Shown in pieces: positions 42,171 to 55,100 of a stretch of 64,000 nt of DNA (its first letter is position 1; each line of letters opens with the position of its first letter). The stretch lies in IMG/VR virus record IMGVR_UViG_3300027541_000073, positions 25,993 through 89,992 of that record; one strand, written 5' to 3'. This DNA comes from a virus. The position numbers were made by a program, and so were the translations under genes. The notes under the pieces are model-generated. The model saw only the letters and a list, made by a program, of their open reading frames with translations. It was not told the DNA's origin and did not search any database.

Positions 42171-42614
42171 ATGGCAACTTATAACTCAGTCTCAGGTAGA
42201 AGTGTAATCCCTCAAAACGGAATACCAGATGCCGTTCCAACGGGCCGAGCGTACCGCGGACTAAGCACAATTAGCAACCCAACAGGTAGTTTTACACTAT
42301 ATGATTTAAGTCTAATCAAGCAGGATATTGTGAATCATCTACATATTAGACAGGGTGAAAAATTAGAAAATCCTGAGTTTGGTTGTATTATTTGGGACCT
42401 TTTATTCGATCCTTTAACAGAAGAATTAAAAGATATTATTGCAGAAAACGTTACACAGATAATGAACTACGACCCTAGAGTTAAAGTAGATAGCCTTATA
42501 GTAAGCCAATATGAAAGCGGCATTCAAGTAGAATGTAACTTAACTTATTTGCCTTATAATATTTCTGAACAACTACGCTTCAGATTTGACGAAGAAAATA
42601 ACATCCTCAGTTAA
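42171..42614 (+). CDS. gp25: Baseplate wedge protein gp25
   Basis: 147 residues (T4 gp25 is 132). Recognised by DLSLIKQDIVNHLHIRQGEK with LENPEFGCIIWDLLFDPLTEE and DIIAENVTQIMNYDPRVKVD, the gp25/lysozyme-like family fold that forms the sheath-polymerisation nucleus of contractile tails. The first about 35 residues (VSGRSVIPQNGIP..) are an extension. No clear ribosome site upstream. Confidence 0.94.
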   Translation: MATYNSVSGRSVIPQNGIPDAVPTGRAYRGLSTISNPTGSFTLYDLSLIKQDIVNHLHIRQGEKLENPEFGCIIWDLLFDPLTEELKDIIAENVTQIMNYDPRVKVDSLIVSQYESGIQVECNLTYLPYNISEQLRFRFDEENNILS

Positions 42615-42637
42615 TAATCTACCCACTTTTTAGACTT

Positions 42638-42645
42638 GATAAATA
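42638..42645 (+). promoter_or_regulatory. Late promoter for gp6 and following baseplate genes
   Basis: GATAAATA 18 bases before ATG 42664 with GAGGG between, in the only real gap of the run (42615-42663). Confidence 0.6.
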
Positions 42646-42663
42646 TAATATCGAGGGCTGATT

Positions 42664-45600
42664 ATGGCAAGTGTAGATAGACAAAATAAACTAATAGCGG
42701 CAGAAGACTGGAAACGAGTATACCAGAGCTTTAAAAACGCAGACTTTAAATCGTACGACTTTGACAACCTTCGTCGTACTATGATCACGTATCTACGTGA
42801 AAATTATCCAGAAGATTTTAACGATTATATTGAGTCAAGTGAATACTTGGCCCTTATTGACCTTATTGCTTTCTTGGGACAAAACCTAGCATTTAGATTT
42901 GATTTAAACGCTCGTGATAACTTCCTTGAACTAGCAGAACGTCGTGAAAGTGTGCTACGTCTAGCACGTTTACTATCCTACAACCCTAAGCGCAATCAGC
43001 CAGCCAACGGACTTTTAAAGTTCACTTCTATATCTACAACAGAATCTGTTATTGACAGCAACGGCAGAGATTTATCCAATCAGACTATTGTATGGAATGA
43101 CAGTGCTAACAGCAATTGGTACGAGCAGTTTATTAAAGTAATCAATGCTTCGTTGCCAGAAACCAGCCAATTTGGAAAACCAACAGACAGCGCAACAATT
43201 AGTGGTGTTCCTTGCGAACAATATCGATTCAACGCATCAAATACTGAAGTGCCTATCTACGGATTTAGCAAAAATATTGATGGTAGAAATATTGATTTCG
43301 AAGTAGTATCTACATCATTTTCTGGAGCAAACTTTATCTATGAAGAACCTCCGTTTCCAACAAACAGTCTAGCATTCTTATACAGAGATGATGGCGGCGG
43401 TCCTCCTAGTAGTAACACAGGTTTCTTTGTACATTTCCGTCAAGGTACATTACAAGAAAGTACATTTACAATTGAACGACCAAGCACTAGTGAAACATTA
43501 GACATTGACAGTCCTAACGTAAACAACACAGACGTGTGGTTATACGGACTTGACAGTATTGGTTTTGAATCCACACTATGGACTAAAGTTGATTCTGTTG
43601 AAGGCAACAACATCATTTACAATAGTCTTTCTAAGAATATTAGAGATGTTTACTCTGTGCTTACACGTTCATTGGATCGTATTAGATTAATCTTTTCTGA
43701 TGGAACTTTTGGAAATTTACCACAAGGTAATTTTAAAGTTTATTACAGAACAAGTAATGGACAGTCTTATTCTATTAATCCAGCAGATATTAAAAACGTT
43801 ACCATTGATATTCCTTACATCAGTCGCTCAGGAAAGAAGGAAGTTGTAACCGTTGCATTAGGATTAAAATATACAGTTACTAATGCGACTATTGCAGAAA
43901 CATCTGACGAAATTAAAAACAATGCTCCTGCAACTTATTATACACAGAGTCGAATGATCACCGGTGAAGATTATAATATTCTTCCACTAAGTGTTAATCA
44001 AGAAGTTGTTAAAATTAAATCTGTTAACAGAGTTAGCAGTGGTATTAGCCGTTATTTTGACCTAAAAGATTCTACAGGAAAATACAGCACGACTAATTTG
44101 TTTGGTACAGATGGAGTTATCTATAAAGAACCGATAGTAGATATTTTTACCTTTAGCGTAAGCACACGTTCTGATATCGAAAATGTAGTATTAAATCAAA
44201 TAGAGCCTATACTTGCTCTTAGAAAAACTATTGATTTTTATCTTGACAGATATCCAACAGTTACACTAGCACCTAATTATAGTGCATTTTATCAAAAGAC
44301 TAATGCAGTTAATTTGTCTACAGGTTATGTAGGCGACATTGAAAATGCAGCCACAAAGAAGTTAGGATCTTTTACCAGTTCTAATTTGAGATACTTAATT
44401 CCAGGTGCCCTTGCAAAATTTATTCCACCGACAGGAAAAGTATTTGATGCAGATAATAATATTATAGATGCAACAGCGGCAGATGAAAATTCAAAAACAT
44501 ACATTTGGAGCAAAGTAATTAATGTTATTTCTGATGGTACTGCTTCAAATACAGGACAATTAACTGACGGAACCGGACCGGTTATCCTTAACGATGTTAT
44601 TGCTACCGGATCATACATAGATTCTATATTACCTAAATTTGTAACAGGTTTAGAATCTAGCGTAATTACCAGAATGGTTGATTTAATATTTGCTAATAAA
44701 GAATTTGGTTTACGTTACGATGCTAATCTTACTACATGGAAAATTGTTACAGACACCAACGTCGATAAGAAAAACGATTTTAGTTTAGGTAAAGCAGGAG
44801 ATGTAAGTAACCAACAATTAGACGCCAGTTGGATTATTTTATTTGAAACTAACGGTGAAACTTATACTGTTACAAGTCGCGGCACTCGCTACGTTTTTGA
44901 AAGCGAAAAAGAAATTAGATTTTTCTTTGATAGTTCAGACAAAGTATACGACACTAGTACAGGAAAAATTGTTAGAGACAAAATTTCTGTATTAGGAATC
45001 AACCCAGAACCAGATGCCACAACACCGATTAATCAAGATGTTAATTGGGAAATTGTTGACGAATATAAAGGATCTGACGGCTACATCGATAGTAAAAAGA
45101 TTTCAATTAGTTTTTACGATCAGGACGAAGACGGTGTAGTTGACAACCCAGAAATTTTTGATGTTATTGTTGCACCAGATGTTAACCCAGAACAAAAATT
45201 TATTTTTCAAAAGAGCAGAGTTAGTATCGATGGTATAACAGATTACTATTATATTAAGAATGAAAATAATCTAATTAAAATTTTTACGACACAGGGTGTA
45301 GTAGACAGCAATCTGTTAGACAACCAACAATTAATCTATATTATGGATGAAAACGTTGTTAAAGTTTTCTATAAAGAAAGTGTAAGTTTTGTAATCACTA
45401 CAGAGTACAGAGCATTTGTGGGCAGAGACATGTTAAAATTCCAATACGTACACGCCGCAGATGAAAGTGCAAGAATAGATCCGGCAGCAACAAATATTAT
45501 TGATGTATTCATGTTAACAAAAAACTATGACACGCAATATCGCTTGTGGCTAAACGGTGACATAACAACCAAGCCACTGCCTCCAAGCAGTGATGCACTA

Positions 45601-46095
45601 TTCATTAATTTTGGTGCAGAGTTAGGAAAAATTAAAGCAATTAGCGACGAAGTAATCTATCATCCTGTAAAATATAAAAATTTATTTGGATCTAAAGCAG
45701 ATATTAGTCTACAGGCAACATTTAAAGTTGTTAAAAATAGTTCATTAGTAGTCAGCGACAATGATATTAAGACTGGAGTTGTTAGCGCAATTAAGGAATT
45801 CTTTTCTATAGATAACTGGGACTTTGGAGATACATTCTACTTTGGAGAATTAGCAACCTATATCATGAACAGAATGAGTCCAAGAATTGCAAATATTGTT
45901 TTAGTTCCTAAAAATCAAAACTTGTCATTTGGCAGTCTTTATGAAATTAAAGCAAATCCGGATGAAATATTTGCCAGTTCTGTGTCTGTAGATAATGTTG
46001 AAATTATTTCAGAAATTACAGCGGCAAGATTAAACACAACAGGAGTTGTGCTAACATCTAGCACCACTTCAGCAAACGGCATAGTAAGTAACTAA
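42664..46095 (+). CDS. gp6: Baseplate wedge protein gp6 (long form)
   Basis: 1143 residues against 660 in T4. The N-terminus is diagnostic: MASVDRQNKLIAAEDWKRVY, RTMITYLRENYPEDFNDYIE, SSEYLALIDLIAFLGQNLAF, DLNARDNFLELAERRESVLR, LARLLSYNPKRNQPANGLLK. Forms the wedge dimer that makes the baseplate ring. The extra length lies in the C-terminal half, with beta-rich inserts (FYDQDEDGVVDNPEIFDV and NEPVIDYYY-like strands) before the gp6 end domain near residues 1000-1120 (SLQATFKVVKNSSLVV, NWDFGDTFYFGELATYIMN). Preceded by a late promoter and followed after 10 bases by the giant gene. Confidence 0.93.
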   Translation: MASVDRQNKLIAAEDWKRVYQSFKNADFKSYDFDNLRRTMITYLRENYPEDFNDYIESSEYLALIDLIAFLGQNLAFRFDLNARDNFLELAERRESVLRLARLLSYNPKRNQPANGLLKFTSISTTESVIDSNGRDLSNQTIVWNDSANSNWYEQFIKVINASLPETSQFGKPTDSATISGVPCEQYRFNASNTEVPIYGFSKNIDGRNIDFEVVSTSFSGANFIYEEPPFPTNSLAFLYRDDGGGPPSSNTGFFVHFRQGTLQESTFTIERPSTSETLDIDSPNVNNTDVWLYGLDSIGFESTLWTKVDSVEGNNIIYNSLSKNIRDVYSVLTRSLDRIRLIFSDGTFGNLPQGNFKVYYRTSNGQSYSINPADIKNVTIDIPYISRSGKKEVVTVALGLKYTVTNATIAETSDEIKNNAPATYYTQSRMITGEDYNILPLSVNQEVVKIKSVNRVSSGISRYFDLKDSTGKYSTTNLFGTDGVIYKEPIVDIFTFSVSTRSDIENVVLNQIEPILALRKTIDFYLDRYPTVTLAPNYSAFYQKTNAVNLSTGYVGDIENAATKKLGSFTSSNLRYLIPGALAKFIPPTGKVFDADNNIIDATAADENSKTYIWSKVINVISDGTASNTGQLTDGTGPVILNDVIATGSYIDSILPKFVTGLESSVITRMVDLIFANKEFGLRYDANLTTWKIVTDTNVDKKNDFSLGKAGDVSNQQLDASWIILFETNGETYTVTSRGTRYVFESEKEIRFFFDSSDKVYDTSTGKIVRDKISVLGINPEPDATTPINQDVNWEIVDEYKGSDGYIDSKKISISFYDQDEDGVVDNPEIFDVIVAPDVNPEQKFIFQKSRVSIDGITDYYYIKNENNLIKIFTTQGVVDSNLLDNQQLIYIMDENVVKVFYKESVSFVITTEYRAFVGRDMLKFQYVHAADESARIDPAATNIIDVFMLTKNYDTQYRLWLNGDITTKPLPPSSDALFINFGAELGKIKAISDEVIYHPVKYKNLFGSKADISLQATFKVVKNSSLVVSDNDIKTGVVSAIKEFFSIDNWDFGDTFYFGELATYIMNRMSPRIANIVLVPKNQNLSFGSLYEIKANPDEIFASSVSVDNVEIISEITAARLNTTGVVLTSSTTSANGIVSN

Positions 46096-46105
46096 AGGAC
46101 AGTAA

Positions 46106-49100
46106 ATGGCATTTACTAAAGATCAAAAAGAACCAAGTCTGCCAATCGGTACAGATACAACTAGAAGCGCGGTTAATTTTTTACCTAGATATTTTAGAAC
46201 TAGTACCAATCAGAAATTTTTAAACGGAACATTAGATCAGTTAATTTCTGTTGGCAATGTTGATAAAATTAATGCGTATATTGGTAGAAAAAATAGCAAA
46301 GCCTATGTGCCTTCGGACAACTATGTTGATGAAATATCTGTAGAACGTTCTGCCTACCAACTTGAGCCAGCAATTATTGTCAAAGATAGTTTAGAGAATG
46401 TAACATTCTTCAGTGATTATAACGACTATATCAACCAACTTGTATATTTTAATTCTTCTGCGGTAGACCATAGCAAGATTAACAGTCAAGAGTTTTATAG
46501 TTGGAATCCTAATATAGATTGGGACAAATTTGTTAACTATAGAGAATATTACTGGCTACCAAAAGGTCCGCAGTCTATTGCAGTTAAAGGACAATCTCGT
46601 AGTATTATTAGCACATATACTGTGACTACTGTCAGCGATGTTGACAATATTGCCTATGTTTTCAGTCCAGACGGATTAACTCGCAACCCAAGTCTAAAAT
46701 TGTATAGAGGTCAAACTTATAAGTTTGATATTAATTGTCCAGGTAATGCAATCGCATTTAAGACAATCAGAGATATGGCCGATTCTTATATCTACACTGA
46801 TGGGGTTATCAGCGATACTCCTTATGTAGAAGTGGGAACTATTACTTTTACAGTTCCAGACGATGCACCAGATTTATTATATTACGTTAGTGCTAACAAT
46901 ATTAATACATCTGGATTCTTTAAAATTTATGATATTGCCGAGAATACATTTATCGATGTCGAAAAAGAAATACTAGGAAAGAAAACATATAATATTGACG
47001 GTACAACAGAGTTGTCCAACGGTATGAAAGTTTATTTTATAGGTAATGTTACTCCGGCGAAGTATGCTACAGACAACTGGTATGTTGAAGGTGTAGGTGA
47101 TAAAATTAGATTAATTGCAGAGTTTGATTTACAAACTCCATCATCTTTTGCCTTAGACAGCGACATCGAATTTGATACAGAAAACTTTGATACACAAGGT
47201 TTTGATGTTAATAGTAACTATCCTGCGGAAAAAGATTATATCACTATCAGCAGAGCAAGCAGAGATAGAAATCACTGGTCGAGATATAACCGCTGGTTCC
47301 ATCGTTCAGTCATAGAAGCCAGTGCAACATATAATAATCAACCTGTTGAAATAGATCAGACTGCTAGAGCTAAACGACCTATTATTGAATTTAAACCAGA
47401 CTTACAATTATGGAATTTTGGACGTCAGGCAAAGCGTAGCGTTGATTTAGTTGACTTGTATACTAAAGATGCGTTTTCGACTGTTGAAGGTAGTATAGGT
47501 TATAATATTGACGGTGTATTATTACTAGAAGGCATGCGTGTTCTGTTTGCCGCTGATACTGATGCCATTGTAAATGGTCGTATTTTTAAAATTGGATTTA
47601 TTACACACCTTGGTGTTAAGAGAATTACACTATTAGAAGAAACAGATACTACTCCTATTGACGGTGAAACTGTACTAGTTACAGACGGCGACAATTTTAA
47701 AGGAAAAATGTTCCACTATTCTAGTGGTGCGTGGGTAGAGAGTCAGGACAAAACAGCAGTTAATGTTGCACCATTGTTTGATGTAGTTGATGTAAACGCC
47801 ACAAGTTTTGGAGATAGAACAACTTATATTGGTTCTTCATTTATCGGATCTAAAGTTTTTAGTTACCAGCCAGGCGACACATATGATAATATTTTAACAC
47901 AAAATATTTCTTATAGAAACATTGGTAATATTGGAGATATTGTTTTTGACTTCAATTTACAAAAAGATTCATTTACCTATCAAGGCGAAGTTGAACTTAT
48001 CACACGAGTGCTTGACCGAGGGTATCTTCGAATTAATGATAGTCTTTCAGACTATAGACTTGTTAATGGATGGGTCAAATCTGAGTTTCAAACAAAACAA
48101 CCGGTTATACGACAAATCAATGTCCAGGCAGATTTGTTAAATTTATTCCCTATTGACGTCTATGCAAAGAGCGGAATGTTAGACGACTTAGATGTTAAGG
48201 TTTTTGTTAACAATAAGAAACGTACAGATTATGAAATTTACAGACAAAATAGTATTGCTTACATTCAGTTTACCGCAGATTTAACTGTAGACGATGTTGT
48301 AGTTATAGAAACAATGTCTTCTGCTACTAAATTAGATAACATCGGATATTATAAATTCCCAAGTAATCTTGAAAGCAACCCGCAAAATTTAAGTTTAGAA
48401 GATTTGACCTTAGGTCAAATTTCTAATCATTTAAAAACTATTTCAGAAAATTTTGTTAAGTTTGAAGGTAACATTCCAGGCATTAGTAATCTGCGCGACC
48501 TAGGAAACATATCAGGATATGGTACACAGATAGTTCAGCATTCTGGACCTTTAGCACCAATCATGTATAGTTTTACAAATAAAAACGTTAACATTATTAA
48601 GAGTTTGCGTTATGCCAGAGACGAATATTCTAAATTCAAACGTAATTTAATTAGAACTGCAACTACATATGGTTACGATGGTATAACTCGTACACATTTA
48701 GATTTGGTGCTTAAAGAAGTAACCAAAGATAAAACAGTCGAGTCTCCATTTTATCTAAGCGACATGGTTCCGTTTGGAGTTAATTTTGTCTATGAACAAG
48801 AAGTTATTGATAATTCCTTCACTGATTATCCACTGACATTCGATTTTAATTTAGACGAAGCAAGTTCTAAAGCAGTAATGGTATATGTCAACGATGATCT
48901 TTTACTGCACGGCAGAGATTACATTTTCGTCAATACAAGTTTTGTTAGAATATTATCTGCAATACAAACTGGCGATATATTAAAAATTTATCAATACGAT
49001 CAAACTGCGGGCTGTTGTGTTCCACCGACTCCTACTAAGTTAGGATTGTATCCATTGTTTGAACCAAAGATTTTTGTCGATAACACTTATGTTACTCCTA

Positions 49101-52100
49101 CAAAAGTTATACAAGGTCACGACGGTAGTATTACTGTTGCATTTTCAAAACCAGATGAGCCAAATGAATTTAGAGACGAGTTATTACTAGAATTAGAAAC
49201 ACGTATCTATAATAATATTAAAATTCGTTACAATCCAGAATTGTTTAATCTTGATACATTAATGACTGGATATTTTAGAAATGCCGATATTACTGTTGAC
49301 GAATTGAATTCTACACTAAGACAAGAGTTCTTAAACTGGACTAGTTTAATCAACGACGATTATACTAAACACAGTTTCTTTGATAGAAACGAGCCGTTTA
49401 CTTATAACTATAAGTCATTTGCTGACCCGCAAGGAAATCCGTTGCCAGGTTTCTGGAGAGGAATATACAAATATTTCTACGATACAGATCGTCCGCACAC
49501 ACATCCATGGGAGATGTTAGGATTCAGTATTAAACCAAAATGGTGGGAGACTACCTACGGTCCAGCACCTTATACTAAAGATAATTTATTACTATGGAAT
49601 GACCTAGCAGAAGGCCTTGTAAGAGCTCCGGGTCAGTTACCAACACGAAACAGTTTATATGCTAGACCTGAATTGTTAAAATATGTACCTGTTAATGCGT
49701 CAGGAGAATTAATTGACCCACTAACTGTTGGACTAGTTTCAGATTTTGTTTCAGTCTTTACAGAAAAAGAATTCACTTTTGGCGATCAAACACCTATTGA
49801 AACAGCGTGGAGACGTAGCAGTCATTACGCATTTTCTTTAATTACTGCACTTACTCTATTACGTCCTGCAAAAATGTTTGCTTTAGGATTTGATAGAATT
49901 CGCCAGTACAGAGATCAAACAGGACAAATTGTTTATAAACTTCCTACAGGTAACTTGAGATTTAATACCACAAATATGGTATTCCCAAGTACTGTTAAAG
50001 ACAGCACAAGAGTGTTTACCAGCGGACTAGTAAACTATTTGTCAGACTATGGTATTAGCAAATCGTTTGCAATACTTGACAATTTTAAATCAGACTTAAC
50101 TTCTTTACAAGTAAAAATTTCCAGCAAATTAGCCGGCTTTACTACTAAAGAAAAATTTAAATTAATTTTAGATAGTCGTAGTCCTTTGAATGAAGGCAAT
50201 GTATTCATTCCTCAGGAAAACTATAACATTATTTTAAACTCTAGCACACCAGTTACTACTATTAACTATAGCGGTGTAATTATTGAAAAAACAACCAGCG
50301 GCTTTGTTATTAAAGGTTACGATAAATCTATACCAGAATTTAAGTATAAAAAAGCTCTGGATACAGTATCGGACCCGATAATCAATGTGGGCGGAATCTC
50401 TGAAACTTATATTGACTGGAATTCAAATAAATTCTACAGCAAAGGTCAAATTGTTAAGACAGATCAAAACTATTTTAGAGTTACTGTAGCGCATACAAGT
50501 ACTACGGCATTTGAATCAAAGTATTTTGTTAAACTGCCATATCTACCAATTGTTGGCGGACGTCAGATTGTAATAAGAAGAAATTTTGAAAAATCTGTAA
50601 GCACATTACACTACGGCGCAGAATTAAGAACAGTACAAGAAGTCGTTGATTTCTTATTAGGTTACGGAAAATATCTAACAGATGCAGGTTTCACATTTGA
50701 ATATTTTAATCCTAATTTAAAAACAGTCACAGACTGGCAAACCAGTGCCAAAGAGTTTGCGTTTTGGACTACACAAAACTGGGCCGAAGGTTCGATTATT
50801 ACTGTAAGTCCTGCCGCAGAAGAATTGATTTACAGACAAGATTATGCTGTAGTTGACAGCATTTACGATCCTTTCTATGAATATAGCCTATTCAAACAAG
50901 ACGGCGTAGAATTAGAACCAAGTTTTACTAATAGCATTCGTGAAAATAATAGTTTTAGTCTGCGACCAAAAAATACAGCAGACGGTTTATATCATGCTAC
51001 ATTGAATCTTGTACAAAAAGAACACGTTTTAATTTTAGATGACACTACAATTTTTAATGACATTATCTACGATCAAGTACAGGGCTATAGACAAGAACGT
51101 ATTAAAGTAGTTGGATATAAAATTAGCGACTGGACAGGCGACTTTAGTATTCCAGGGTTTGTCTACGACCGTGCAGTTGTTTCAGAATGGACAGCATGGA
51201 AAGACTATGCCTTAGGTGAAACTGTAAAATACAAAGAATTTTATTATAGTGCCAGAACAAATGTTCCAGGTACAGAATTGTTTGACGACAATAATTGGTA
51301 CAGACTAGATGGAAGACCACAAAGTAAATTAATTCCTAACTGGGATTATCGTGCTACACAGTTTGAAGATTTTTATGATTTAGATACAGATAGTTTTGAT
51401 GTTGACCAACAAAAGTTTGCTCAACATTTAATCGGCTATCAAAAGCGCCAATACCTTGAGAATATTATTAATGATGATGTAAGTCAGTACAAGTTCTATC
51501 AAGGTATGATTCAAGAAAAGGGTACACAAAACAGTTTATCTAAATTGTTTGACGCACTAAACTATGCAAACACAGATAGTTTAGAATTCTTTGAAGAGTG
51601 GGCAATTCGCTTAGGACAATACGGTGCCAGCGGTGGCTACGAGGAAGTAGAATATATTCTTAATGAAGAAAAATTCTTAATTAACCCACAGCCAATTGAA
51701 TTAGTAAATGCAGTTCCGTTTGGAGTGAACGATTTTGTTTATAGAATTACTCAGGATCAAGTTTACTTAAAACCTGACGACTATACACACGAGCCGTTCC
51801 CAGTACTAGCATCTCAGAAAGAATATATTAGAACTGCGGGCTATGTTAACTATGAAGACGTTGACTACATTATTTCTTCTAAAGATGAATTCGCCAACTA
51901 CAATATTAAAAATCTTGTAGAAGGTACATATTTCTGGTTAGGATTTGATAACAGTTCTTGGAATGTTTATAGATTTACTAATTTCGCTAAGTCTGTTAAG
52001 AGTGTATCAGAAGGTACTAACTTAAGAATTACTCTTAATACTAAACTACCTGTAGATATAGAAGTTGGATCTTATATTGGAATTAATAATACTAATGCTT

Positions 52101-55100
52101 CGTTAGAAGGCATTAAACAAGTATTAGATACAGGCTTAAACTGGTTTGAAATAACCATGCCTGCTAATTTAGATACTGCGGCAATTGCAGAAATTAATTT
52201 ATTTTTAAACATTAATTTGTTTAAATTTACTCCACAACGACTATCGTCAATTAACGATTTAAATTCCTTGCCTGTTTCTGCTAAGAAAAATAATGAAATA
52301 GTATGGACAGACGGAGTCAACAATGCTTGGAGTGTCTGGAAGTTTGCTAAAACATACACTAGCACAAAAATCACTAGTGAAGAAAATTATTTTGGAAAAG
52401 TTATTGCGGTTGATAACACAGAAACAGTATTGGCAGCAACATCAACAAATGCAGTTTTGTTCTACAGCAGACCTACATCGACATTTGGATGGGCGTTCCA
52501 GGATTCTATTTTCCCATTATCGACAGAAACATTTACCGACACTAACGGAAGTTTCGGTGATAGTTTATGCTTTAATGCCGACGGATCTTACTTATTTGTA
52601 GGCGCACCGCGTTACGGTATTACATCTGAACCAGGTGCTCTACCAACAGATCCTCCAATCATTACAGAAGTGGATATTGGTTATGTGGCACAGTACACAA
52701 AAAATATCTACGGCAGTTACGAATTTACAAGAGTAATTCAAAGTGCTACACCAACACAGTTCCAATATTTTGGACAGAAGATACAGGTAAATGGAAATGT
52801 ATTATACATTGTTTCTAAAGGCAATGGATCTTCAGTTCCAGCAGCCGTGTCTGCGTATAACTTAACAACAAACACTTTCCTAGCAACACTAACTCTACCA
52901 ACAGGTATTAGTATAACTGACATAGATATTAGTTCGAGCAATATTGTAGCAATATCTAAAAATGACGAATCTGTTTTAGTTGTTCGTTTAGCAGGAACAG
53001 CCTTTACAACAGTACAAGAAATCAATGTTAGCGATTTTACATCACTAGAAGTTTTAGAAACAGGTAGTAATTTTGGCACATCTGTAGCAATTACAAAAGA
53101 TTCAACTTTTGTTGCTGTTGGTGTACCAGGGTATTCAGGCGTAGCATCTAATCAAGGAGCAGTTGCACTATTCAAATTAAATGCTTCAACATACGTTGCT
53201 GATGATTTTATTACAAGTCCGCTAAACCAAGACAGTGAAAAATTTGGATATAGAGTAAGATTTAATCTAGACAATGATAGATTAGTAATTTATAGTTACG
53301 GTGGTAGTCAAACAATTGAAACAATAATTGACTCCGGCGAAACAACATTTGATTTAAATGTAACTACATTTATCGAAGAACAAGAATTTACTGGCAGTGT
53401 TCGTGTTTATGAAAAATACGACGCCAAGTTCTTAATCGGCGACGAATTAGAACCAACAGCAGTTTCTGGAATTAACTACGGCGATGCGTTTGTTGTAGCA
53501 AGAAAAATTTATATTAACGATCAAACATCGATTAACGGATCATTCCATGAGTTTTCTGGAAGCACTAAATCTTGGACTAAGTTCCGCGAACCGGAACCTA
53601 GTGTTAACTTATCTAAGATTAAATCATTGTTCTTATATAATACAAGAACAAACAGCGTAGTTGCCAACTTAGATTTTATCGATCCAATTACAGGAAAGAT
53701 TTTAGGAATCGCTGAACAAGAATTAACATTCAAAACATACTACGATCCAGCAATATATACAGTTGGTGTAGAATCTGTAGTAGTAGATTTACTAATGGGA
53801 TGGACAACACCTCATGTTGGTAAATTATGGTGGGATCTCAGCACTATTAAATTTGCTAATCCCCTACAAGGATCTATTGTATATAAAGCCAACACTTGGA
53901 ATAATGTCTACAATGATTCCACTGTGGATATCTACGAATGGGTAGAATCTGAATACACACCGAGCGAATGGGATTCGTTAGCAGATACTGAAACTGGACT
54001 AGCATTAGGTATTAGCGGAACATCTAAGTACGGCGACCTTGCATACAGTATTAAACAAAAATATGATACTATAAGCAAAACATTTACCAACACTTATTAT
54101 TTCTGGGTTAAAAATAAAACTACAGTACCTGACGTTACCTTTAGAAAAACGTCTGCCAGCGATGTTGCAAATTTAATATCCAATCCTAAAGGTCAGGGCA
54201 TTCAGTATGCTACTTTATTAGGTAAAAATCAATTTGCATTAGTGAACTGCAAAGGATTAATCACAGGCAAAGATGTTGCACTAAATGTTCGTTACTGGAC
54301 AGTGAATAATACTGAAAACAATATTCATGCACATTATCAGTTATTAGCAGAAGGAAACACTAATAAAAAACTTAACAAGTATGTTGAACAGAAATGGTTT
54401 GACAGTTTAATCGGTTACGATATCAACGGCGCAGAAGTGCCAGATCCTAGATTGCCTGCTAAATTGAAATACGGTATTCTAAACAAACCTCGTCAAGGTA
54501 TGTTTGTTAACAGACTTGAAGCTCTAAAACAATTTATAGAGCGTGTTAACTCTGTATTAATACAACGTGCAATTATTGACGACTTTGATTTTACAGCATT
54601 AAACTCTAAAGAAGAACCTCCGACTGAATTATCAGGAAAGTACGATATTGCAATCGACAGTCAAAGTCAAATACGTTTTGTTGGCTCTACAGGATTTATT
54701 CAAGCCACTGCTGTTCCGGTAGTAGAAGCAGGAAAGATTGTACGTGTTGTAGTTACAAATCCAGGCCGTGGATATAAAATTGCTCCAGAAATTATAGTTA
54801 ATGGTGCAGGCACTGGCGTAAAATTAACAGCAAAGATTAACACTATTGGCGAAGTTACTGGTGTAACAGTTGATAACTTTGGCCGAGATTATTTAGATTC
54901 TACTACATTGTATATTAGACCATTTACAATTTTAGTCAACAATGATGAAACAGCGGCTAATAAATGGAGTTTATACATTTGGGATAGTGTCAAAGGCGAC
55001 TGGTTCAGATCAAAAACTCAAATTTATGATGTAACCAAGCATTGGGATTATGCCGACTGGTATGCCGATGGCTACAGCGCATTTACTAAAGTTGACCATT

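Noticed and set aside
52072-53079. Minus-strand ORFs of 100-113 codons inside the giant gene
   Set aside because: Antisense shadows with no ribosome sites; the plus-strand frame is continuous.
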